From CBFHSD01 sp965658375 (GTDB lineage Bacteria > Bacteroidota > Bacteroidia > Flavobacteriales_G > Salibacteraceae), in the NCBI GenBank assembly GCA_965658375.1, contig CBFHSD010000033.1, forward strand, positions 1-25,128: a stretch of 25,128 nucleotides of DNA, given 5' to 3'. Below are positions 1 through 6,652 of the stretch, one piece after another. Position 1 is the first letter of the stretch. Each line of letters starts with the position of its first letter. The notes under the pieces are model-generated. The model did no database searches. It was not told the DNA's origin and saw only the letters and a program-made list of their open reading frames with translations. The translations under genes were made by a program, and so were the position numbers.

Positions 1-663
1 ATCTACTACGAACAAAGTCTCTGTTGGCTGAATGGCTTTTTTAATGGCAGCAATTTCTTTCATCATCTGGTCATCAATTGCTAAACGACCAGCGGTATCT
101 ACAATAGCTACGTTATAACCATTTTGCTTGGCATGGGCTATTCCAGCTTCAGCAATCTTTACAGGATCTTTTTCTTCTTTATTGCTGTAAACCTCAACAC
201 TAATAGATTCACCTACCACATGCAACTGATCAATGGCCGCAGGACGGTACACATCACAAGCAATCAACAATGGGTTCTTACCTTTCTTGGTTTTAAAAAA
301 ATTGGCCAGTTTCCCAGAGTGGGTTGTTTTACCAGAACCTTGAAGACCTGCCATAAGTACAACACCAGGGTTCCCCTGTATGTTGGCCTCTACAGCTTCG
401 TCTCCCATTAAGTTGGCAAGCTCGTCATGAGTAATCTTTACTAAGAGCTGCCCTGGTGATATGGCATTGATTACATTCGCACCCATTGCCTTCTCTTTCA
501 CCGTATTGGTAAAAGATTTCGCAATCTTAAAGTTCACATCGGCATCAAGCAGCGATCTGCGAACCTCTTTCATGGTTTCTGCAACGTTGATTTCTGTAAC
601 CTGGCCGTGCCCTTTTAGGACCTTGAACGAACGCTCAAGCTTGTCTTGTAAATTCTCAAACAT
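1..663 (-). CDS. ffh: Signal recognition particle GTPase Ffh (N-terminal 221 residues, partial)
   Basis: The reading frame starts at the ATG complementary to 661-663 and stays open to the left edge, giving the first 221 residues; the rest, including the M domain, is outside the window. The helical N domain (about 1-95) is followed by the G domain with the P-loop GLQGSGKTT (106-114), the DVYRPAA motif (137-143) and the DTAGRL motif (189-194). These are the diagnostic elements of SRP54/Ffh; FtsY would have a long acidic N-terminal extension, which is absent. Ffh binds 4.5S RNA and targets ribosomes making membrane proteins to FtsY and SecYEG in a GTP-dependent way. A TAnnTTTG element lies just upstream. 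Identification is certain; only the C-terminus cannot be judged. Confidence 0.97.
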   Translation of the reverse strand, partial: MFENLQDKLERSFKVLKGHGQVTEINVAETMKEVRRSLLDADVNFKIAKSFTNTVKEKAMGANVINAISPGQLLVKITHDELANLMGDEAVEANIQGNPGVVLMAGLQGSGKTTHSGKLANFFKTKKGKNPLLIACDVYRPAAIDQLHVVGESISVEVYSNKEEKDPVKIAEAGIAHAKQNGYNVAIVDTAGRLAIDDQMMKEIAAIKKAIQPTETLFVVD

Positions 664-686
664 AAATCTGCTTTTATAGAGGAGTG

Positions 687-694
687 CAAAAGTA
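687..694 (-). promoter_or_regulatory. Bacteroidota -7 promoter element for ffh
   Basis: Read on the minus strand this is TACTTTTG, a perfect match to the Bacteroidota TAnnTTTG consensus. It ends 24 bases before the ffh start codon, allowing a short leader. Nineteen bases further upstream is TTTT, one mismatch from the TTTG -33 element. The assignment rests on consensus and position only. Confidence 0.5.
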
Positions 695-748
695 ACGATT
701 CCTTAGTGTTTCTAAAACGATTAGCTCTAGTTTGAAAAGATGGGACAT

Positions 749-776
749 AAAAAAAGCCCACCGAAGTGAGCTTTTT
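749..776 (-). terminator. Rho-independent terminator of the 797-1354 gene
   Basis: On the minus strand a 6-bp stem (756-761 with 766-771, one G-U pair) is capped by a UUCG tetraloop and followed by seven U residues. It lies just downstream of the outer-membrane protein stop codon. The A-run on the other side gives it weak bidirectional character, but no plus-strand gene ends here, so it serves the minus-strand gene and insulates ffh. Confidence 0.85.
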
Positions 777-796
777 CTGTTGTTAAGGGAGTACTA

Positions 797-1354
797 CTAT
801 CGTTTTAATGAAAATCCTAGACCTAAGGTGAAGAATTGATTTTGCGCATCAAAACCAGAAACATCAGACACATTTAATAAACCATAATTGTATCTAAAGT
901 CAAGCGACACCATTAAAACCTTCACTCCAATACCTCCATATGCAGGTAAATCAAAGACCTTAAATTCATCTCCAACGTTCTCATCTCCTGCATTTGCACT
1001 TAAACGGAAACTTGGGGATATACCACCTGTTAAAAATATTGGTCCTAACTTCAACTTTGCACCGAATGGCAAATGCAGATAGCCCATTTTTAAATCATCT
1101 GTAGAAGGAAGATCATAAGCTGTTCCTTGTTGAGTAAACAAAAGCCCCGTATTAAAGCGCACCAAAGGAACAATCTTGAAATCTTTGCGAACACCAACAT
1201 AAAAACCAGAGGTATTCTCCAAGAAATCGGTTCCTGTTTCTGCTAGTGTAGAGCTGGTCCAACCTGCCTCAAATGTGATTAAATCTGGCCCGTCTTGAGC
1301 ATTTAAACCTGAAAACAGCGCTACGGCTGCCAAAAGAGTAAGTAGCTTTTTCAT
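797..1354 (-). CDS. Small outer-membrane beta-barrel protein (PorT-like / OMP_b-brl family)
   Basis: The product has 185 residues. The N-terminus MKKLLTLLAAVALFSGLNAQ is a typical Sec signal peptide with cleavage expected near residue 19-20. The mature part has alternating hydrophobic and polar strands with glycine and aromatic residues at the turns (GFYVGVRKDF, GYLHLPFGAKLKLG, VSLDFRYNYGLLNV). It ends in FFTLGLGFSLKR, a plausible last barrel strand. This is the pattern of the small 8-stranded outer-membrane barrels abundant in Bacteroidota. Substrate and role cannot be deduced. It is a single-gene unit with its own -7 promoter element and terminator. The start is the only ATG that places the signal peptide correctly. 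Confidence 0.8.
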   Translation of the reverse strand: MKKLLTLLAAVALFSGLNAQDGPDLITFEAGWTSSTLAETGTDFLENTSGFYVGVRKDFKIVPLVRFNTGLLFTQQGTAYDLPSTDDLKMGYLHLPFGAKLKLGPIFLTGGISPSFRLSANAGDENVGDEFKVFDLPAYGGIGVKVLMVSLDFRYNYGLLNVSDVSGFDAQNQFFTLGLGFSLKR

Positions 1355-1378
1355 ACGATGTAATTTTTAGAGTTGCAT

Positions 1379-1386
1379 CAAAATTA
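1379..1386 (-). promoter_or_regulatory. -7 promoter element for the outer-membrane barrel gene
   Basis: On the minus strand the sequence is TAATTTTG, an exact match to TAnnTTTG, ending 24 bases before the start codon at 1354. No convincing -33 TTTG is seen at the usual 19-bp spacing, so this is a half-supported promoter. Confidence 0.45.
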
Positions 1387-1475
1387 ATGCAATTTTGAGG
1401 AGCATTTGTGAGAGATGTATAAGTTTTTCATATTTTTTTAACTAGTGTTTTACGTTTTGAATCTGCTATTTCTGC

Positions 1476-1550
1476 TAGAATGAATGTGCGTTACTCTTTT
1501 TACTATCCCTAAATCAAACATATTCTTTGTAATCACGAACATTCATTTTA
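1476..1550. repeat. Pair of inverted 17-bp elements upstream of the photolyase operon
   Basis: TAGAATGAATGTGCGTT at 1476-1492 and the reverse complement of 1534-1550 (TAAAATGAATGTTCGTG) match at 14 of 17 positions, with a perfect core AATGAATGT. The 41-base gap holds the sequence TATTCTTTG (1521-1529), a near match to the -7 element with one extra base. The second copy ends 19 bases before the SDR start. The arrangement resembles two operator half-sites facing each other across a promoter. A regulator cannot be named from the sequence. The arms are too far apart for a normal terminator hairpin. Confidence 0.5.
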
Positions 1551-1569
1551 AAACCATGTTTCACTTTGC

Positions 1570-2259
1570 ATGAAGCATTATTTAATTGTTGGAGGAAGAA
1601 CTGGTATAGGTGCCAGCATTGTTTCCAAACTTCGCGAGGAAAATCATTTGATGGTGACCTCTAGGTTTCCCATCGAAGAAAAAGAAGACATCAACTACAT
1701 CTCTTATGATGTGTTGGAAGATGAATTGGACCTATCCTTCTTAGAAGGTGGACTAGACGGCATTGTATATTGCCCGGGGTCCATAAACCTAAAGCCTTTC
1801 AAACGTTTTAAACCGGCAGATTTTAAAGCTGATTTTGACTTGCAGGTTGTTGGAGCAATAAAGACAATACAAAGCGCCCTGCCTTATCTTTTGAAAAGTG
1901 ATGCCGCAAGTGTAGTGCTGTTCTCAACTGTAGCCGTGAGCATGGGCTATAATTTTCATAGCCAAGTAGCAACTTCTAAAGGTGCGGTAGAAGGCTTAAG
2001 TAAATCTCTTGCTGCAGAATATGCTGGAAAAATCCGATTCAATTGCATTGCCCCTTCTTTAACAAATACTCCCCTAGCTTCAAAGCTGTTAAGTACACCA
2101 GAAAAAAAAGAAGCCAATGGAGAAAGACATCCTCTTGGTAGAGTGGGCGAACCTGAAGACATCGCAGAAATGGCGGCTTTCCTCTTAAGTGAAAAAAGCA
2201 GCTGGATGAGCGGTCAAGTGCTTCATGTAGATGGCGGAATGTCTAGTCTTCGCGTATGA
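1570..2259 (+). CDS. Short-chain dehydrogenase/reductase (SDR) family protein, photolyase-operon type
   Basis: The product has 229 residues in a Rossmann fold. The N-terminal nucleotide-binding motif is GGRTGIG (8-14). YCPG (67-70) sits at the NNAG position. The C-terminal half has NCIAPSLTNTPLA (158-170) and ends near SGQVLHVDGG, as in classical SDRs. The active site is atypical: the usual YxxxK tyrosine is replaced by Val133, while Lys137 is kept (VATSK), and the Ser region reads FSTVAV. From memory, SDRs next to photolyase genes in other bacteria share this change, which suggests a conserved subfamily rather than decay. Substrate is unknown. The stop codon overlaps the next start (ATGA), so it is the first gene of a translationally coupled operon. 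Confidence 0.85.
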   Translation: MKHYLIVGGRTGIGASIVSKLREENHLMVTSRFPIEEKEDINYISYDVLEDELDLSFLEGGLDGIVYCPGSINLKPFKRFKPADFKADFDLQVVGAIKTIQSALPYLLKSDAASVVLFSTVAVSMGYNFHSQVATSKGAVEGLSKSLAAEYAGKIRFNCIAPSLTNTPLASKLLSTPEKKEANGERHPLGRVGEPEDIAEMAAFLLSEKSSWMSGQVLHVDGGMSSLRV

Positions 2260-2531
2260 GTTTAAACGAAAGAGATACAGACAGAATCATTGAAATGGCT
2301 TGGGAAGATCGCACTCCTTTTGAAGCCATTGCCTTTCAATTTGGTTTGGCAGAAAGAGATGTAATTGCACTGATGCGAAAAGAACTGAAACCTTCTTCTT
2401 TTCGCCTTTGGAGAAAGCGTGTCAATTCGAAAGTGAGCCAAAAACATTTGAAAAAACGCAGTGAAGACATTCAACGTTTCAAATGCAATAGGCAGCGTTC
2501 TATCTCTAACAATAAGATTTCTAAGCGATGA
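2256..2531 (+). CDS. TIGR03643 / DUF2805 family protein
   Basis: This 91-residue, strongly basic protein has an N-terminal helical segment (RIIEMAWEDRTPFEAIAFQF, about 10-29) and then a second helix (LAERDVIALMRKELKPSSFRLWRKRV). Together these look like a small helix-turn-helix-like fold. The motif is characteristic of the TIGR03643/DUF2805 family, whose function is not known and which I recall as a frequent neighbour of photolyase/cryptochrome genes. The C-terminal 30 residues are rich in Lys and Arg and may bind nucleic acid, which is inference. It overlaps the SDR stop by 4 bases and the following gene's start by 4 bases, so translation is probably coupled on both sides. Confidence 0.8.
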   Translation: MSLNERDTDRIIEMAWEDRTPFEAIAFQFGLAERDVIALMRKELKPSSFRLWRKRVNSKVSQKHLKKRSEDIQRFKCNRQRSISNNKISKR

Positions 2532-3610
2532 ACTTTCCAGATATTCAATTGGAAACTTCTCACATGGAGATTTTAGAGAAATTGGGCGATTTGGATCCTA
2601 TGAGCTACGGTAAAACCCGAAACTACATTCACGGAAATGTCTCATACTTATCTCCTTATATCTCCAGAGGGCTGCTCTCTACCCGAATAGTTTTTGAACA
2701 CCTACAAGAACGAGAAATTGGTGTAGAGCAAGCAGAGAAATTCATTCAAGAACTCGCTTGGCGTGACTTCTGGCAACGAAAATGGCAAAAGCAAAAAACC
2801 AAAATAGATCGCTCCGAAGTCATTTTGCAGATGCCCGCACCAATCTTAAACGCGAACACCGGTATTGAAGCCATTGACCAAGGCATTCAACACCTCTATA
2901 AAACAGGCTACATGCACAATCATTTGCGGATGTACGTAGCAGCAATTACCTGCAATTATTACCAAAGCCACTGGCTGGCTCCTGCACTATGGATGCACGC
3001 GCATTTGTTAGATGCAGATTGGGGAAGCAACGCCTTTAGCTGGCAATGGGTCGCTGGAGTAAATAGATCCAAGAAATACATCGCGAACCAAGAGAACATA
3101 AATACTTTTTGCAAAACAAATCAGTCTGGCACATTGGTCGATTGTTCTTATGAAGAACTCGAGACGCGCTCTGCTCCATCGGGTTCTTTTGAGATGGTAC
3201 CCCTCACATTAAAAAACCCAGCGCAACAGACCAATTGTCTCAATATCAACGATGCTTTAGATACATGCATATATACACCATACAACCTCGATCCTAACTG
3301 GAGAAATAGTGCAGAAATGAATCGTGTATTACTGTTAGACTCGCAGCTACTCACAGCCTATCCTATGGGAGAAAACACACTCAACTTCGTATTTGAATTG
3401 GGTAAAAACATAGCCAATCTTCAAGTCTTTTTTGGTGATTATGAAAGCTTAAGGAAGAACAACACATTAAACACTACTTACAGCAAAGAACACCCTCTTT
3501 TTGACTACCCTACTGATGTAGTAGATGATAGAGATTGGCTCTCTAAAGAAGACCTTCCAATCAAGTCGTTCTTTAAGTTTTGGAAGCACTTGAAAAAGGA
3601 GCTGGTATGA
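2528..3610 (+). CDS. Antenna-less FAD-binding photolyase/cryptochrome-like protein
   Basis: The product has 360 residues; canonical photolyases have 450-500. It lacks the N-terminal alpha/beta antenna domain and begins almost directly with the FAD-binding region (YLSPYISRG, 40-48). Residues matching the E. coli photolyase active site remain: QELAWRDF (74-81, Glu75 and Trp78), HNHLRM (130-135, Asn131), and N168 with W172 and W174 in NAFSWQW. W149 fits the middle Trp of the electron-transfer chain. After the core, residues 265-305 (RVLLLDSQLL, LNFVFELGKN, LQVFFGDYESL) look like a beta-alpha-beta unit, possibly a displaced remnant of an alpha/beta domain. It overlaps both neighbours by the ATGA type of start/stop. 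Known relatives are annotated only as FAD-binding domain-containing proteins. Confidence 0.85.
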   Translation: MNFPDIQLETSHMEILEKLGDLDPMSYGKTRNYIHGNVSYLSPYISRGLLSTRIVFEHLQEREIGVEQAEKFIQELAWRDFWQRKWQKQKTKIDRSEVILQMPAPILNANTGIEAIDQGIQHLYKTGYMHNHLRMYVAAITCNYYQSHWLAPALWMHAHLLDADWGSNAFSWQWVAGVNRSKKYIANQENINTFCKTNQSGTLVDCSYEELETRSAPSGSFEMVPLTLKNPAQQTNCLNINDALDTCIYTPYNLDPNWRNSAEMNRVLLLDSQLLTAYPMGENTLNFVFELGKNIANLQVFFGDYESLRKNNTLNTTYSKEHPLFDYPTDVVDDRDWLSKEDLPIKSFFKFWKHLKKELV

Positions 3611-5064
3611 AACCAGAAATCAATGTAGTCTGGCTCAAAAGAGATTTGAGAACCCAAGACCATGCTCCATTGTACGAAGCTGTAAACCACCATTTACCTT
3701 TTCTTATTCTGTTCATTTTTGACGATGATTTAATGAAGAAAGAAGTGGTGTCCAATCGTCATTTACAGTTTCAATACCACTCCCTACTTTCTATGAAAAA
3801 AGTGCTTGAACCAGAGCAGTACACCTTCTATTTGGCACAAGGCCCTACTTTAGACATTTACCAAGTATTGAGAAATCAATTCGAAATCAAGCATATTTTC
3901 AGTTATCAAGAATCTGGGGATCCCAAAACATGGAAAATAGACAAGCAGGTTGCCAAATGGTCTAAAGCACATGCCATTACATGGAAAGAGTTCCAAAAAG
4001 ATGGTATCCAGCGCGGAAGGATAAACAGAAAGGACTGGGATAAAAATTGGTATGTGACCATGAGTCAACCGCAAACCAAAAACCACTATCCTAAAGTTCA
4101 ACAAATTGATTTCATTGCCGACTTCCCTATCAAACAAAAGCTTTTCAACATACTTAAAACCTACCCAGAACAGTTTCAACCAGCGGGAGAAGGCTTTGCT
4201 TGGCAATACTTGAATAGCTTTAAAACCAAGCGTTACAAAGGCTACCTGAAAAACATATCAAACCCAACTACCAGTCGCATGCATTGTAGCAGACTATCGC
4301 CTTATTTGGCATGGGGAACTTTGAGTGTAAAACAGGTGTTTCAAACCTTAGCCATTGCGCAAAAAAACAAGGTGGGCAACTACAGCCAAATGCTTACTCG
4401 ACTCAAATGGCGCGATCACTTCATCCAAAAATTTGAGATGGAATGTTCCTATTCAGAAGTCTGTGTGAACCGCGCGTATGAAGACATGCCTTACTCTAAC
4501 AATAATGAATGGCTAGAACGCTGGAAAACAGGCACTACGGGATTCCCAATGGTTGATGCTTGTATGCGTTCTTTAAACCATACAGGATGGATCAACTTTA
4601 GAATGCGCGCCATGTTGGTTTCTTTTCTCTGTCATCATCTCGACATTGATTGGCGACTTGGAGCTCCGCATATTGGAGGTATGTTTTTAGACTACGAACC
4701 TGGTATTCACTATCCGCAATTGCAAATGCAAGCGGGCACTACGGGAATAAATACCGTACGCATTTACAATCCCGTGAAGCAAAGCGTAGATCAAGATCCT
4801 AATGGAGATTTCATTAGAAAATGGATCCCAGAATTGAAAAATTGCACTTCCATTCACGAACCTTGGTTAACTCCCCCATTGGAAAAAGAGTTTGCCCCGT
4901 TTGATTATCCAGAACCAATTGTAAACTTGGCCGAAGCTGGTAAAAAAGCAAGAGAGAAAATTTGGGGATTCAAAAACTCAAAAGCAGTGAAAAATGAAGC
5001 GAAAAAAGTGCTATTAAAACACACAAGAAGAACCTCTATTCAACAAGATGATCGTGGGAGATAA
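3607..5064 (+). CDS. Photolyase/cryptochrome family protein, divergent class-I-like
   Basis: I start at the ATG at 3607, which overlaps the previous stop and has AAGGAG five bases upstream; this gives 485 residues. An in-frame start at 3580 would be less well placed. The N-terminal antenna domain opens with VVWLKRDLRTQDHAPL (7-22). The FAD region has SRLSPYLAWGTLS (228-240), GTTGFPMVDACMRSL (309-323) and RIYNPVKQ (385-392). Compared with E. coli PhrB, several key positions differ: Glu274 becomes Arg265, Asn341 becomes Phe331, Asn378 becomes His368, and Trp382 and Trp384 become Leu372 and Met374 (HYPQLQMQ). Trp349 (DWRLG) is kept. It may be a cryptochrome-like sensor, a repair enzyme with altered chemistry, or a partner of the upstream protein. 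Confidence 0.85.
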   Translation: MKPEINVVWLKRDLRTQDHAPLYEAVNHHLPFLILFIFDDDLMKKEVVSNRHLQFQYHSLLSMKKVLEPEQYTFYLAQGPTLDIYQVLRNQFEIKHIFSYQESGDPKTWKIDKQVAKWSKAHAITWKEFQKDGIQRGRINRKDWDKNWYVTMSQPQTKNHYPKVQQIDFIADFPIKQKLFNILKTYPEQFQPAGEGFAWQYLNSFKTKRYKGYLKNISNPTTSRMHCSRLSPYLAWGTLSVKQVFQTLAIAQKNKVGNYSQMLTRLKWRDHFIQKFEMECSYSEVCVNRAYEDMPYSNNNEWLERWKTGTTGFPMVDACMRSLNHTGWINFRMRAMLVSFLCHHLDIDWRLGAPHIGGMFLDYEPGIHYPQLQMQAGTTGINTVRIYNPVKQSVDQDPNGDFIRKWIPELKNCTSIHEPWLTPPLEKEFAPFDYPEPIVNLAEAGKKAREKIWGFKNSKAVKNEAKKVLLKHTRRTSIQQDDRGR

Positions 5065-5197
5065 AAGCACTTTACCAAAAAAAACATGTCCTGTTTGCAG
5101 TCGGCCTTTTACCTGGAGAAAGAAATGGAAGAAAAACTGGGAAGAGGTTAAATACTGTAGCGAAAGATGCCGAAGAAACAAGAACACATTGGCTTAA
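5048..5197 (+). CDS. DUF2256 zinc-ribbon-like small protein (49 aa)
   Basis: The ATG at 5048 opens a 49-codon frame ending at the TAA at 5195-5197. The translation contains TCPVCSRPFTWRKKW (13-27) and EEVKYCSERCRR (32-43). Four cysteines (14, 17, 37, 41) form CPVC-X19-CSERC, the hallmark of DUF2256, a small family often found next to photolyase/cryptochrome genes. The four cysteines suggest zinc or another metal; this is inference. The frame overlaps the 3' end of the upstream photolyase by 17 bases and the start of the next gene by 31 bases, so three frames are packed together. Its length falls below common ORF cut-offs, which makes it easy to miss. Function in the family is not established. 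Confidence 0.9.
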   Translation: MIVGDKSTLPKKTCPVCSRPFTWRKKWKKNWEEVKYCSERCRRNKNTLA

Positions 5198-6651
5198 TAT
5201 TCCCTCACCAACTGTTCGAGAGAAACCCTTTGTTAGCGCATGTAAGCAAAGTTTACCTCATTGAAGAATACCTCTTCTTTGAGCAATTTAACTTTCACAA
5301 AGCCAAGCTTGCCCACCAACGGGCTTCCATGCGATTTTACAGCAACTACTTGCAAGAACAAGGGGCAGAAGTGCATTACATATCAGAGCAACCAAACACA
5401 GATGTAAGGGTGCTCATCAATGGATTATCTAAAGAGAAAGCGCTGTCAATCCACTTCATCGACCCAATTGATGATTGGTTAATGAAACGCGTGAAAAAAG
5501 CATGTGATATAAATTATTTAGAGATTCGCGTACATGCTACTCCTCAATTCTTGACACCAGAAAAGCTATTCAACAGCTATTTTAAGTCAAGCAAGAAAAG
5601 ATATTTCCATGCCCAATTCTATAAAAAGCAACGGCAGGAATTAAACATCTTGATGCTACCCAATGAGCAGCCCGAAGGAGGCAAATGGAGTTTTGATGAA
5701 GAAAACCGGAAAAAATACCCCAAGAAGCAAATACCACCTGCCCTCCATTTTCCCGAAGTAAATGCCGACAAAAAAGAAGCTATCCAATATGTTGAACAAA
5801 AATTCCCCAATGCTTTAGGATCATGCAGTAGTATTGATTACCCTACTACATTCAAAGAAGCTCGCACTTGGCTTGAGGCTTTTCTTCACCACCGTTTTCA
5901 CGATTTTGGAGCTTATGAAGATGCCTTAGCGCATCAGTACCATTTCCTCAACCATAGTGTGCTTTCTATGAGTTTAAACAACGGTTTATTGACTCCTCAT
6001 GAGGTGGTCGAAAAAGCCTTAACTTTCGGCAAGGAAAATAATATCCCCCTCAACTCTATTGAAGGATTTGTGCGTCAAATCATTGGTTGGCGAGAATTTA
6101 TTCGAGGAGTATATGTGACACATGGCGCACAACAACGTAGCAAGAACTTTTGGAATTTCAAACGCAAAATCCCCGAATCCTTTTACACGGGAACCACTGG
6201 AATTTATCCGGTTGATCACACCATTAAAAAGTTGCTTTCTACCTCATACTCTCACCACATAGAACGCTTGATGGTTTTGGGAAGTTTTATGCTTTTGTGC
6301 GAGTTTGACCCCGATGAGGTTTATCGTTGGTTTATGGAACTGTTTATTGATTCATATGACTGGGTGATGGTTCCCAATGTATACGGAATGAGTCAATTTG
6401 CAGATGGTGGATTTTTTGCTACCAAACCCTACATAAGCGGTAGCAATTACTTGAAAAAAATGGGCGATTACCCGAAAGGGGAATGGGAAGAAATTTGGGA
6501 CGGCTTGTTTTGGAGATTCATTGCAACACACACTTCTTTTTTCAAGTCAAACCCAAGATTGGCCTTGATGGTGAGATCTTATGAAAAGATGGATGCCGAG
6601 AAAAAGATGAATCACATGAGTTGTGCTGAACGCTTCTTAGCCACTTTATAG
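5167..6651 (+). CDS. Cryptochrome/photolyase of the FeS-BCP (PhrB/CryB) family lacking the cluster cysteines
   Basis: The product has 494 residues. The N-terminal DPRP-type domain (about 1-200) opens with HIGLIFPHQLF, and the all-helical FAD domain carries motifs typical of bacterial (6-4) photolyases: IIGWREFIRGVY (305-316), YSHHIERLMVLGSF (361-374), DWVMVPNVYGMSQFADGG (398-415) and ATKPYISGSNYLKKM (418-432). In Agrobacterium PhrB the [4Fe-4S] cluster is held by Cys350, 438, 441 and 454. The matching positions here are Pro348, Pro436, Glu439 and, after a roughly 10-residue shortening of the loop, Glu442. The rest of the fold appears intact, so this is a cluster-free variant rather than a pseudogene. 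It overlaps DUF2256 and is the last gene of the operon. Confidence 0.9.
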   Translation: MPKKQEHIGLIFPHQLFERNPLLAHVSKVYLIEEYLFFEQFNFHKAKLAHQRASMRFYSNYLQEQGAEVHYISEQPNTDVRVLINGLSKEKALSIHFIDPIDDWLMKRVKKACDINYLEIRVHATPQFLTPEKLFNSYFKSSKKRYFHAQFYKKQRQELNILMLPNEQPEGGKWSFDEENRKKYPKKQIPPALHFPEVNADKKEAIQYVEQKFPNALGSCSSIDYPTTFKEARTWLEAFLHHRFHDFGAYEDALAHQYHFLNHSVLSMSLNNGLLTPHEVVEKALTFGKENNIPLNSIEGFVRQIIGWREFIRGVYVTHGAQQRSKNFWNFKRKIPESFYTGTTGIYPVDHTIKKLLSTSYSHHIERLMVLGSFMLLCEFDPDEVYRWFMELFIDSYDWVMVPNVYGMSQFADGGFFATKPYISGSNYLKKMGDYPKGEWEEIWDGLFWRFIATHTSFFKSNPRLALMVRSYEKMDAEKKMNHMSCAERFLATL

Positions 6652-6652
6652 A

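Noticed and set aside
124..679. Two plus-strand open frames (124-411 and 461-679) opposite ffh
   Set aside because: They lie entirely antisense to the clearly conserved ffh coding frame and encode no recognisable protein.
1521..1529. TATTCTTTG as a full -7 promoter element for the photolyase operon
   Set aside because: It has three bases instead of two between TA and TTTG and no -33 element at the right distance, so I mention it only as context for the inverted elements.
3580..3606. Upstream in-frame start for the divergent photolyase, adding nine residues
   Set aside because: The family N-terminus fits the ATG at 3607, which overlaps the upstream stop and has a good AAGGAG site; the extra residues are the out-of-frame tail of the preceding gene.
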